Positions 17,061-25,284 of a stretch of DNA of 64,000 nt are shown in pieces. The position numbers were made by a program, and so were the translations under genes. Under the pieces are notes generated by a model that was not told where the DNA came from, ran no database searches, and saw only the letters and a program-made list of their open reading frames with translations. Position 1 is the first letter of the stretch. Every line of letters begins with the position of its first letter. The stretch comes from Nitrospirota bacterium. Its GTDB lineage: Bacteria > Nitrospirota > Nitrospiria > 2-01-FULL-66-17. Location of the stretch: assembly GCA_040757335.1 (NCBI GenBank), contig JBFLXB010000009.1, forward strand, positions 46,028 through 110,027, written 5' to 3'.

Positions 17061-17137
17061 GCGCGTCCTCCTCCAGTGAGGGGATTCCAAGGGCACCGTG
17101 CCCTTGGTCACGATCGTCTCCACTCCTTTTTCGCCCC

Positions 17138-17443
17138 TCAGTACCGCTCGATCTCCGCGAACTCGTGGTGCGGATCGGTCGCGATGCGGATTTCGCGGTC
17201 CAATTCGGCCTTGGCCTCGGCAAACAGGTCCTGCCAAATGGCTCGCCGCACGGTCCGCGAGACCTGTGCACAGGCCTGCTGCACTTGGTTCCGGTACGTC
17301 ACCACCTCCGGGCCACCGGAGCGGGATCGCTCGGTGATCCCGAAATGCAACTCGAGCCGGTCCGGCTGCGAGTGGTCCACAATCACGGCCCGGGCATCGA
17401 TTCCCTCCACCTCGAACGCACGCTCATAGATCACGGTCGCCAT
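17138..17443 (-). CDS. Hypothetical protein, 101 aa
   Basis: Starts at ATG 17443 with AAGGAGG 9 bp upstream; a GTG three codons earlier is less well placed. It begins MATVIYERAFEVEGIDARAV, has a beta-rich first half ending in LELHFGITERS and a helical second half (RTVRRAIWQDLFAEAKAELD). It is the first gene of the leftward 17.4 to 6.3 kb operon, so its 5' side should hold the operon promoter. No family recognised. Confidence 0.55.
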   Translation of the reverse strand: MATVIYERAFEVEGIDARAVIVDHSQPDRLELHFGITERSRSGGPEVVTYRNQVQQACAQVSRTVRRAIWQDLFAEAKAELDREIRIATDPHHEFAEIERY

Positions 17444-17943
17444 CGGTTTCACCTCCTTTCGCTCGTCCCTCGTCGTAGGACGTCACAACCCTCGCGTCCC
17501 GACCACGCGCGATTCGTTTTTCGCGGCGCAAAGCAACGGCCGCCAGTCACGTCCCAGCACGGCCGAGGCCTGCGGGATGCCTTCCCCTTCCGGGGAGGGC
17601 TGGAGGGGCCGGGGGCTCGCTCCACCCCGCAGGGGCCAATTCATTTTTCGGGGTTTTGGTTTTCCCACGCGTTGACGGTAGCCCACCGCGGACGTGTTGC
17701 GATGCGGAAGGTCCGCCAGATGGACGAGAGATGTGGCGGCAATGCGACGAGATCGCGTGCCAGCGTTTCGGTACCGTGGAACGCAGCAAAACGGTGGTTG
17801 GCCCTGGCAGACCAGAGGGCCTAAAGCGCTGGGGAGATTGGGCAGGAAGCTGGCACGGCAAATGGCAGGCCCGACGACTCGGTTGGCCCTTATGGTTCAG
17901 GGGGGGCGACGGGCAAAAACCTGGCACGACGAAGGATCAGACG
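17444..17943. other. 500-bp divergent intergenic region
   Basis: Separates the leftward DNA-metabolism operon from the rightward ParM unit and should hold promoters for both. It contains GC-rich palindromic stretches around 17580-17640 and two short TTTTTCG tracts, which give Pro/Arg-rich spurious frames typical of non-coding repeats. I see no clear -35/-10 pair and no convincing gene. Confidence 0.5.
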
Positions 17944-18495
17944 ATGGGCAAGTCGAGGCTCCCAAAGGACATCGCAGAATTCCTTCGAGCTCGGGGATTG
18001 GCGCGGCAACGTGTCTACGTCCCGGCAGAGGATCGGCACAGCCTGGTGAGCGAGCACGTCCCCCGCCTGTTGCTGGAAATCGAAGCGGATTACGAACGCC
18101 GGGGCGTGACGTTCTCGACAGAGGCATCGCCCCAGAAGATGTTCTCCAGGGTGTTCGGGAAGAGCCTGGTCGCGCACAAGTTCAATCTGAAGGTGCGGAC
18201 CGCGGCGCGGGTGGCGTCAGCCGCGTGGCGAGCGTGGCGGGAGTGGTTTACGCGGCAGGAACGCCCTCGATTGGACCAGCTCCGCACGCTGGCTCAGGAG
18301 ACCGGACGCGAGTACCAGTCCCTGTATTTCAGCTACATCGAGATCCGCGGAGAACTGCGGAGCGGAAAGGCGGTCGTCGTTGAGTTCTACGCGCGGTTCC
18401 ATTCGATCCCGGCCACGGCCATCGAGCGCATGATCGAAATCGCGGGAGCTTCGATCACGAGTTGTCCATGGCGGGTTTCAGGAAACATTTCATGA
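17944..18495 (+). CDS. Hypothetical protein, 183 aa
   Basis: A basic, mostly helical protein of unknown function starting at ATG 17944, with GAAGGA upstream. Segments include AEFLRARGLARQRVYVPAED, SRVFGKSLVAHKFNLKVR and a Trp/Arg-rich helix AAWRAWREWFTRQERP. It could be a DNA-binding protein. Its stop codon lies inside the first of two repeats with TTTCNNGAAA boxes, and the ParM-like gene follows 74 bp later. A role in autoregulating the par unit is possible but not shown. Confidence 0.6.
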   Translation: MGKSRLPKDIAEFLRARGLARQRVYVPAEDRHSLVSEHVPRLLLEIEADYERRGVTFSTEASPQKMFSRVFGKSLVAHKFNLKVRTAARVASAAWRAWREWFTRQERPRLDQLRTLAQETGREYQSLYFSYIEIRGELRSGKAVVVEFYARFHSIPATAIERMIEIAGASITSCPWRVSGNIS

Positions 18496-18550
18496 AAGTG
18501 GCGCGATAGAGGGGAATCGGACCCGCTAATTCAGGAAACATTTCATGAAA
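18476..18550. repeat. Two copies of a TTTCNNGAAA double-box repeat before parM-like gene
   Basis: A 21-bp sequence occurs exactly at 18477-18497 and again at 18530-18550 (53-bp period). Each copy holds two 10-bp boxes 12 bp apart: TTTCAGGAAA (18476-18485; ATTCAGGAAA in copy 2) and the perfect palindrome TTTCATGAAA (18488-18497 and 18541-18550). The segment between copies is flanked by GCGGGT and its inverse ACCCGC (18471-18476, 18521-18526). The array ends 19 bp before the ParM-like start, the usual place of a parC/stb centromere and operator. Confidence 0.8.
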
Positions 18551-18569
18551 AATGCGTGGGGAGGCCATC

Positions 18570-19574
18570 ATGCGCTACGTGGGACTCGATGTGGGCTTCG
18601 GTTACACCAAAGCAATGCCGGTTCATGCAGGTCAGGGTGATGAATCGAGCACGCTGGTCTTTCCATCCGTTGTCAGCCCGGCCGTTGACCTGGCGTTTCG
18701 GTCAGGCCTCGACACTCAGTCAGGCAGCCTCGATCATCTGGCAGTCACGTTCGAAGGTGCTTCCTACTTTGTAGGGACGCTTGCACGGCGCCAAGGGCAG
18801 TTCGCGCGCGCGACGCTCGATCGGGTCCGAACGCAGAGTCAGGAATATCGCGTGCTGTTTCTGACCGCGCTCGCATTGCTGGCCGAGTCGTCGATCGAGG
18901 AGTACGCGGTGGTGACCGGCCTGCCGGTCGACGATTTCGACGACCGCACAGTGATCGAGGACACGCTCTCAGGACGTTTCGCGATTACGGTGGGCGACCG
19001 AATGCTGGGTCTTGCCGTTCGGCATCTGACCGTCGTCCCCCAGCCCTATGGCGCGCTCATGGACCTGATCTTCAAAGACACGCTGGGGAATGTCGATGAG
19101 CGGTACGCCAACGCGCGGGTAGGCGTCGTGGATATCGGCTTCAAAACCACGGATTTCGTCCTGATGCACCAAGGCGAGTTCGTACAGAAGGGCTCCGGCA
19201 GCCTGAAAACTGCGATAAGTGCGGTCTACCAGGCCGCGATCCCGACATTCACCAGCCGGTACCCGGGGAACTGGGACGCCCTGGGTATCGAAACGGCCCT
19301 TCGCGATGGCGCGATCCATGTGCTGGGCAAGCGATTTGAACTCGATGCGGCGCTACTCGACGCGGAACTCACAGGCCTCACCGGAGAGATCGTCTCTTGG
19401 ATTCATGCACGCTGGAGCAGTGAACCAATCGAATATCTAATCGGCAGTGGCGGTGGCAGCCTTTTGCTGAAACCGCTCCTGCTCAAGGCCTTCCCGCAGA
19501 TGGTGTTCGTCAGCGATCCCCAGCTCGCTAACGTCCGCGGGTACCACAAAGCCGCGTGGTTCTATCATGGCTAA
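18570..19574 (+). CDS. parM: ParM/StbA-like actin-family ATPase
   Basis: Actin-fold ATPase of 334 aa that in plasmids forms filaments to move DNA copies. Phosphate-1 motif YVGLDVGFGYTKA is at residues 3-15, phosphate-2 motif GVVDIGFKTTDF in the middle, and the adenosine-side glycine-rich GSGGGSLLL near the end. The start at 18570 has GGGGAGG upstream. The stop overlaps the next small gene by 8 bp. With the upstream repeats and the small basic partner this makes a type II-like partition cassette. The gene symbol is by analogy; archaeal and phage actin-like proteins share the motifs. Confidence 0.82.
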   Translation: MRYVGLDVGFGYTKAMPVHAGQGDESSTLVFPSVVSPAVDLAFRSGLDTQSGSLDHLAVTFEGASYFVGTLARRQGQFARATLDRVRTQSQEYRVLFLTALALLAESSIEEYAVVTGLPVDDFDDRTVIEDTLSGRFAITVGDRMLGLAVRHLTVVPQPYGALMDLIFKDTLGNVDERYANARVGVVDIGFKTTDFVLMHQGEFVQKGSGSLKTAISAVYQAAIPTFTSRYPGNWDALGIETALRDGAIHVLGKRFELDAALLDAELTGLTGEIVSWIHARWSSEPIEYLIGSGGGSLLLKPLLLKAFPQMVFVSDPQLANVRGYHKAAWFYHG

Positions 19575-19815
19575 ACGGATGTCCTTTCAGCTCTATCTCA
19601 ATCCGCGGAATGCGCGTGACCAGCACATCATCACATGGCTTGACACCATCCCGCGTTATCAGCGCTCACCGCGTATCAAGGACATCCTGTCGCGTCACAT
19701 CCAGGGTGGCGTCCTGGAGAACAACGAAACCGGTCGCGCTCGAAGCCGTTCCGATGCCAGTCGGGTCGCGTCAAAGTTACTGGGCTCGCTCCCGAAGCTC
19801 CCGAAGCGGCATTGA
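19567..19815 (+). CDS. Small basic partner of the ParM-like protein (ParR/StbB-like)
   Basis: An 82-aa basic protein overlapping the ParM-like gene by 8 bp. The N-terminus MAKRMSFQLYLNPRNARDQH followed by WLDTIPRYQRSPRIKDIL looks like a ribbon-helix-helix DNA-binding domain, and the tail is disordered and basic. In ParMRC systems such a protein binds the centromere repeats and caps the filament. The assignment rests on size, charge, position and the nearby repeats, not on a recognised signature. Confidence 0.65.
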   Translation: MAKRMSFQLYLNPRNARDQHIITWLDTIPRYQRSPRIKDILSRHIQGGVLENNETGRARSRSDASRVASKLLGSLPKLPKRH

Positions 19816-19832
19816 TTTCGTTGCCCAATAGA

Positions 19833-19847
19833 CCGTACGCTGTACGG
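19833..19847. repeat. Short palindrome after the par genes
   Basis: CCGTAC and GTACGG face each other around GCT, 17 bp after the ParR-like stop and 13 bp before the next start. No T-run follows on either strand. It may be an operator or an mRNA hairpin between the genes. Confidence 0.35.
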
Positions 19848-19860
19848 CGGGTGCTAAGAG

Positions 19861-20211
19861 ATGGGTAAGTTGGTTACCGCGTCCTCTATTGCTCCGTCTC
19901 GGCGGGCACTCCGTCGTCGTGCGGGGAAGCTCGCAGCCACTTTCGGTCTGCTTATCGTTGCTGTATGGATTGTCGGCTGGCTGCTTCATCAGGACCTTCT
20001 CGCTGGCCTGCTCGTAGTCGCGGCGATTGTCGTGGGTTGGCTCCTTATTGTGACAATCACCAAACTACTGACACTCGAGCGCCCAACCCAGGAGGCGTGG
20101 GCTCGCTTTGTCGACTGGGACGAGGAGCGCGAGCGGAATCCCTGTATTCCAGGAACAAAGGCCTACTGGAACTACGGTCAGGAACTCCTCGATCGGGACC
20201 GCAACGATTAG
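19861..20211 (+). CDS. Two-helix membrane protein, 116 aa
   Basis: Starts MGKLVTASSIAPSRRALRRR, a basic cytoplasmic start. Two adjacent hydrophobic helices follow (LAATFGLLIVAVWIVGWLL and LLAGLLVVAAIVVGWLLIVT), then an acidic, aromatic tail (WARFVDWDEERERNPC). No family recognised. It is the last rightward gene of the par unit and its stop overlaps the traG stop by 4 bp in convergent orientation. Confidence 0.6.
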   Translation: MGKLVTASSIAPSRRALRRRAGKLAATFGLLIVAVWIVGWLLHQDLLAGLLVVAAIVVGWLLIVTITKLLTLERPTQEAWARFVDWDEERERNPCIPGTKAYWNYGQELLDRDRND

Positions 20212-23177
20212 CGTTCGACTCGATCGAGTGCCTTCAGCCGCGACTCCGGATAGAAGTTGGGGTGCGGTGTCGCATCCTCGAAAAGGCGTTCTCTGCTCTT
20301 GTTGACCCGTGTGTCCTGCTCATTGCGAAACGGATTGAGATCTCTGATCCCTTCCGCAGTAGTCTCTGCCAGGCTGGCTGTGCCTCGTTGAAATTCCTGT
20401 ACGCGTCCTACGAGTTGCCCACCGTGTTGCCCCACCGAATCCTGGGCCTGCTCCGCGTTTTTCTCACCCGCATCCACACGCGCCATCGTGCTCGCTGCCT
20501 GATGCTCTGCCTGCGTCTGGACGTCCCGCGCCTGTTGCCTCGTCGATGCGCCCGCTGAGGCCACGCCGCTCCTGGTGTGATCCTGCCCTTGGCTGACGGT
20601 GCCTTCCGTCCGACCCGCCGCATCGCGAACTGCACCGCGATCAGTATCGATCGTTCGGCTGATCTCGTCCTGAAAGCCCTTTATCCCGAATAGTTGTTCC
20701 GTCGGACGGCTTTGGTCAAACCAGCTTTGCGCCCACTGTGCGACACTGCGGTCCCCGATGGCAGTACGGTCAGCCGAATTGGAGATCATCGCGTCTCCGA
20801 TCTTCGTCGCGACGTAGGACTCGCTCTTGCCTGTCTCGCGGCTAATGTGACGCACCAGCGCAGCGGTCTGGTCCTGATTAAGCGTCACGGACTTGCCTTC
20901 GCTCTCTCTCATTTGAATGGAGAGTGATGCGAGCTGGGAGACTAGGTCGCGTAGCCCCTGACTGCGCTGGCTTTCCTGCCCCGAGCTGGCACTCACGCCG
21001 AACCGGCTCCCGGTTGTCGCGGCATGGCCGTGGCGACCCTGAGAACTCGTTCGCGCCTGTTCGTTCACGGCGTAGGCGTCACGCGCTTCTTGGTCCGTGA
21101 CCGCCGAATACACGTGTTCGAAAGCCTGCTGCTCCTTGGCGGTGACGCCAACATCCTCATGTTGGTTCTTGATGCCAGTGGCGGAGGCTGATGCCCCTAC
21201 ATTGAATCCCACACCTCGGCCTCCCAAACCGGAAGGACCCGAGAGGCTTCCACCGCCCTTGAGGTCCACTGCTTTCGCGAGAAGCGCCCGCTCGGCAATG
21301 GTTCGCGCCTGGTCGGCTGAGAAGCCGAACTTCTCCGATAACTGATTGGCCGCCCGGTCCACGGCCGCCACCGTCCGCTGCGCCTCCGCCGATCGCCCGG
21401 TCTCGGCCGTGCGCCCGACGCTGTGCTCGCTTTGAGCCGCGGTGTGGCGCTCCGCCTGCTGCGTCAGCGCCGAATGAAACTGCGCCGACTCGACTTGAAA
21501 TGCCTCCTGCGCTCGCTGATACGTGTCCTGGTACGCGTGCCGGAGTTCCTGGCTCGACTGGCGTCCGGCCTGCACAGTGAGCGCCCCACCTAAGCTGCTC
21601 ACCGCGAGCTGGGTTGCGCCGCCAGACGGCGTTACGTATCCATAGCGGGCTGGCGCGTGGCCGCCATCGACCACAGTCCCATATTCACGGAACGTGATGC
21701 CGGTCGTCGATTCTGCTGCCGGATTGAACTTGTTCGCCAACAGATTCGAAAGACTCACGTTCCCCGTACTGAGATTGCCCATCCCAGCCGAGGCTGCTGC
21801 GGCCCCGGCCGCAGACTGAGCCGATCCTGTGACGGACCCGACCGCCTGGGACAAACCCGCGAACGTTCCCGACGCGAGCGCCCACGCGATGACCGGCACA
21901 GCAAGCGACAGGGCACCGGCGATCGCCAGGCCATCCGCGGTCAATACTTCGAGCGTCCGGTACGTCGCGAGCGTGATGCCCGCAGACGTGTAGGCAGCCA
22001 ACATTCTCTCGGCCTGCACCGCGGTCAACAGGTTCAGGATCGCGAAGAGCGGCCCCCAACACTGCAGCCACAGAAACCCGATCCCATACGTCTTGAGGAC
22101 CATCGGGCCTAGCGGGGTGAAGAGGAGGAGCATCAAGAGCGGGAACAGGCCGTACAGCAGACCCTCCACCGCGCTGCGCAGCACCGGCAACAGCCGTTGG
22201 GCGAGTTGCCCCATCGTGAACAATGCGGATCGTTGCTGGTACTGGGCCTGGGCCAGCGTGAGCCCCACGAGATACGCGTCAGATCCGGTCAGCTTCGCTT
22301 GAAGCTGAATCGCCTCGTCGAAGCTATGAATCATGGCCGACTGAAAGAGAATGGCCTGGGGCGTCGCGGCCACATTCATCAGGCTCTGATACGACGTCGT
22401 CATGACCGAGTCCACCGCGGCCGGCTGTAAGCCCCTGGCACCGGCCAGGGCCTGGACGAACCGCCCCCACCAGCCGGTATAGACCGCGTTGAGCCCCGCG
22501 GTCAGTCGGCTGTAGCCCTCCGCGCACGTCACGACCTCCGGCGTGCCCTGGATCTCCGTCCCATCGCCGGCAATGTGCGTCTCGGTAAAGCGGCTCGGAT
22601 GATCGGAAGCAAACGCCGCCAGGAGATCAGGGCTGGTCAGCACCGCGTTGACCGCCTTGGTGCCGTCGAGCAGGTCGTACAGCACGCAGTCGCGAATGTA
22701 CCGCGACGCGCTGCCCGCCACGTAGGGCTCTGGAATCTGTTCCAGCAGGCCCGCCCGCACCACATGAAGCGAAGTTGCATAGCCTGCTGTTCTGAATTCG
22801 ATATCGCCCGGCAGCGAAAAGGCCTGCTCCATGAGCCGGGTGAGGGCGTCACCAAGGGCCGACGACAGATGACCGACGTAACCGAGCAGAGCGGGGACAC
22901 CCGTGACGACCTGGGTATCGGCCGGCCGCAGGTGGTCGATCACGGACACGTCGACCTTGGGCACGAAGAACCCCAGATACGCCAACGCAAACCAGAGCAA
23001 CCAAGAGAGCTGAAACCGGAACGAGAACACAATCCAGCCGATGAAGATGATCAGGCCGAGCACGGCCATGGCCTTGATCAGCGTGAGATAGGCACTCCCG
23101 CCGAGGAGCAGCTTGATCGCGATCAGGATCGTGACGAGAAACTCACCGCCGCCATAGGTGTGAATTTCGTAGACCAT
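20208..23177 (-). CDS. traG: TraG-like mating-pair stabilisation / entry-exclusion protein
   Basis: Large inner-membrane protein of F-type conjugation, 989 aa (F TraG is about 940). The N-terminal ~450 residues hold several membrane helices (LVTILIAIKLLLGGSAYLTL, IIFIGWIVFSF, WLQCWGPLFAILNLLTAVQA) and the TraG N-terminal domain. The rest is a long periplasmic, Gln/Ala/Ser-rich helical region. In F the N-terminal part aids pilus assembly and the C-terminal part acts in mating-pair contact and exclusion. It is last in the leftward traF-traH-traG group and abuts the traH stop. An ORF antisense to it was dismissed. Confidence 0.92.
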   Translation of the reverse strand: MVYEIHTYGGGEFLVTILIAIKLLLGGSAYLTLIKAMAVLGLIIFIGWIVFSFRFQLSWLLWFALAYLGFFVPKVDVSVIDHLRPADTQVVTGVPALLGYVGHLSSALGDALTRLMEQAFSLPGDIEFRTAGYATSLHVVRAGLLEQIPEPYVAGSASRYIRDCVLYDLLDGTKAVNAVLTSPDLLAAFASDHPSRFTETHIAGDGTEIQGTPEVVTCAEGYSRLTAGLNAVYTGWWGRFVQALAGARGLQPAAVDSVMTTSYQSLMNVAATPQAILFQSAMIHSFDEAIQLQAKLTGSDAYLVGLTLAQAQYQQRSALFTMGQLAQRLLPVLRSAVEGLLYGLFPLLMLLLFTPLGPMVLKTYGIGFLWLQCWGPLFAILNLLTAVQAERMLAAYTSAGITLATYRTLEVLTADGLAIAGALSLAVPVIAWALASGTFAGLSQAVGSVTGSAQSAAGAAAASAGMGNLSTGNVSLSNLLANKFNPAAESTTGITFREYGTVVDGGHAPARYGYVTPSGGATQLAVSSLGGALTVQAGRQSSQELRHAYQDTYQRAQEAFQVESAQFHSALTQQAERHTAAQSEHSVGRTAETGRSAEAQRTVAAVDRAANQLSEKFGFSADQARTIAERALLAKAVDLKGGGSLSGPSGLGGRGVGFNVGASASATGIKNQHEDVGVTAKEQQAFEHVYSAVTDQEARDAYAVNEQARTSSQGRHGHAATTGSRFGVSASSGQESQRSQGLRDLVSQLASLSIQMRESEGKSVTLNQDQTAALVRHISRETGKSESYVATKIGDAMISNSADRTAIGDRSVAQWAQSWFDQSRPTEQLFGIKGFQDEISRTIDTDRGAVRDAAGRTEGTVSQGQDHTRSGVASAGASTRQQARDVQTQAEHQAASTMARVDAGEKNAEQAQDSVGQHGGQLVGRVQEFQRGTASLAETTAEGIRDLNPFRNEQDTRVNKSRERLFEDATPHPNFYPESRLKALDRVER

Positions 23178-24542
23178 TTAGGGTCCTGGCGTACGGCTGA
23201 ATTGGTAAGCGGCTTCGAGTCCGTGCGCTGAGAGATTGCGCATCATGGCGCGTTCCACCCGTTCGAGCATCTCGACCTCCACGCGAATCGAGTCCATCAC
23301 GAAGCGCGTCCGTTGCACGCGCGTCCGGATGTCATCCTGCACTTCGGCGATTTGCCCCTCGATCGCCTCCTGCACCGCGCTCTCGACCTTCGCGACCGAC
23401 AGCGCGCGCCGGGCCTGTCGCGCCGCCGTGTCCACCCAGTGCTGGGCCATGAGCAGGGCCAGTGGCTCGGCCCACTGCGCCAGGTAGCTGTCCGCCACCG
23501 CGGGCGTCAGCGTCGATAGCGCGTTGACCATCCGGTAGAGCGGCAAGGGAGCTGCCGAGACCAGGTCGATGTCGGCCGCATTCAACGTCTGTTTGGTCCG
23601 GACCCGGTCCAGGATCCCTTCCAAGCGCTGGCGAACCAGTTCCGTCAGACCCGTGGCGGTGGGTTCGGAAACGGTCGCTTGCGCGAGGCAGTCGACCGTG
23701 CAGTCGTAGCGCGTGATGTTCCCGCCATCGACGAGCTGGTCGAAGGAAACGATCGGCGGCCACGTGACGACCTGATCATTCACCGCGACGACGGTACCCA
23801 GTGCCGAGAGGATTAACTCCCGCGAGGGCTCATCCACGCCATTGAGGTTGCTCAGCGCCTCCCAGAGGTAGTTGCGATCCCGCCTGCCCTGGGCCTGATC
23901 CTCGGCATCGCCCACCACGCCGGTGCTCGGGTCGGCGGCGCACGCCTGCCGGGCCGCGCTGTAGTCCGGGCTGGCCCCCGAGGCCGTGCGCGCGCCGGTG
24001 CATCGGCCGATCTGGGAGGAGCGGATCTTCTCCGGCAGACCCGTGGCATCCACCAGCGCTCGGCCCGCCTGGCACGACGAGAGATTGAGGTTGTTGATCC
24101 GCTCGGTCACATTCTCGAAGTGTTTGATGATCCCGGAAATCTGCGGCGAGATCGCCTCCAGGGCGAGCTGGAAGGCATAGCCCAGCGATGCACTGCCGAT
24201 CGCTCTGAGCTTGGCGATGAGTTGGTCGGTATTGATATACGAGAACGCGCCCAGATAGAGATCGATCCCTTCGCAACCGGCCCGCACTTTCGGCAGATTG
24301 ATCGAGGCGAGATCCAGCGACGCTTGCGGAAACCGCAGCGACATACCGCCACCCGTGAGATAGCCGCGGGTCTGGCCCTCGTACGCCCCCGGCGTCGTTG
24401 TGGCGGTCATCACGCCGAGCGAATCCGCCAATTCATTCAGTTGCTGCTGCAGATCGGCCCAAGCTGGCGTGCTCCACAGAAGCCCCCAAAGTACCCCGAC
24501 CATCGTCCATTGCAGCCAGCGTGTCATCGATGTCCTCTTCAT
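23178..24542 (-). CDS. traH: TraH, F-type pilus assembly protein
   Basis: Periplasmic or outer-membrane-associated component of F-type pilus assembly and mating-pair formation, 454 aa (F TraH about 458). It has a signal peptide (TMVGVLWGLLWSTPAWA) and the family's GGGMSLRFP, AGCEGIDLYLGAFSYIN and SSCQAG segments with conserved cysteines. The ATG at 24542 has GGAG 5 bp upstream. Its first 110 bp overlap the 3' end of traF in another frame; an ATG at 24527 would still leave a 95-bp overlap. Confidence 0.94.
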   Translation of the reverse strand: MKRTSMTRWLQWTMVGVLWGLLWSTPAWADLQQQLNELADSLGVMTATTTPGAYEGQTRGYLTGGGMSLRFPQASLDLASINLPKVRAGCEGIDLYLGAFSYINTDQLIAKLRAIGSASLGYAFQLALEAISPQISGIIKHFENVTERINNLNLSSCQAGRALVDATGLPEKIRSSQIGRCTGARTASGASPDYSAARQACAADPSTGVVGDAEDQAQGRRDRNYLWEALSNLNGVDEPSRELILSALGTVVAVNDQVVTWPPIVSFDQLVDGGNITRYDCTVDCLAQATVSEPTATGLTELVRQRLEGILDRVRTKQTLNAADIDLVSAAPLPLYRMVNALSTLTPAVADSYLAQWAEPLALLMAQHWVDTAARQARRALSVAKVESAVQEAIEGQIAEVQDDIRTRVQRTRFVMDSIRVEVEMLERVERAMMRNLSAHGLEAAYQFSRTPGP

Positions 24543-25284
24543 TCATCTCCTCATTGGCTTCGCTCAGTCGAACAATTCTCCGACTCAGTTCTTCCATGGT
24601 CAGAAGACCGGTCCCCACGCGCAGCACGTCGGACGGCGGCCGGGCCAGGAAGACCGCCGGGACCTGCGTCACACCGAGCTTCTCCGCCGCCCCATCATCC
24701 ACCTTCGCCTGCTCGAACACCGGATCCGGCGCACCGTCCAGACTGACCGCGATCACTCGGAATCCGTACGCCGCGGCGAATGCGGCAAGGATCGGCGACT
24801 GGACCTCGCAGAGCGGGCAGTGGCGGGAGAAGAAATAGAACAGCCCCGCCGTCCTGGCGAGATCCGAGAGCGCGGCGTCTTGCCGCCGGACCCGATCCGC
24901 TTGGACTGGGGACAGCGCGGCCGCGGTGACCGGCTCGGTCACGGTGGGGTCCAGCTCCGGGTGCTGCCACAGCACACGCTGCCACACCCGCGCGAACTGC
25001 TCCGACCGCTGAGTGAGCTGCTGCTGGAACGCCATGTAGGCCACGACCCTGGCCTCGGTCGGCTCCTCGATCGCCCGAGCGAGCAACTCCTCAGCGCGTT
25101 CACGCATCGCTTTCACGGTCGGAGGTAACGGTGTCTGAGCTGGCTTTTTGGGTGGCGGAACTGAGCGATGCTCCAGATACCAGAACCACCCGTCGCGGCT
25201 CCGATCGAAGAACACGCCAGACTGGGCGCTGGCCAGCTGGGCCATGGCGATCAACACCACGATTCCGAGTACCACGGATCTCAT
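24433..25284 (-). CDS. traF: TraF, F-type periplasmic thioredoxin-like assembly protein
   Basis: Periplasmic protein needed for F-pilus assembly, 283 aa. Signal peptide VVLGIVVLIAMAQLASA, then SGVFFDRSRDGWFWYL, typical of TraF. The C-terminal thioredoxin-like domain contains CPLC (SRHCPLCEVQSP) and the cis-Pro region VTQVPAVFL. F TraF itself lacks the CxxC, so this homologue may be redox-active. The start at 25284 overlaps the traN stop (ATGA). About 36 residues at the C-terminus lie in the overlap with traH and look unconstrained (EHASLGRSAAATE). Confidence 0.93.
   Translation of the reverse strand: MRSVVLGIVVLIAMAQLASAQSGVFFDRSRDGWFWYLEHRSVPPPKKPAQTPLPPTVKAMRERAEELLARAIEEPTEARVVAYMAFQQQLTQRSEQFARVWQRVLWQHPELDPTVTEPVTAAALSPVQADRVRRQDAALSDLARTAGLFYFFSRHCPLCEVQSPILAAFAAAYGFRVIAVSLDGAPDPVFEQAKVDDGAAEKLGVTQVPAVFLARPPSDVLRVGTGLLTMEELSRRIVRLSEANEEMNEEDIDDTLAAMDDGRGTLGASVEHASLGRSAAATE

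Noticed and set aside
15608..17650. Recurring TTTTTC tracts (about 15625, 16627, 17512, 17645) as a repeat family
   Set aside because: Flanks differ, one copy is coding sequence (the C-terminus of the 75-aa protein), and the shared core is too short to mean anything.
17480..17930. Pro/Arg-rich short frames on both strands
   Set aside because: They arise from GC-rich palindromic non-coding DNA; composition is unlike the neighbours and there are no ribosome sites.
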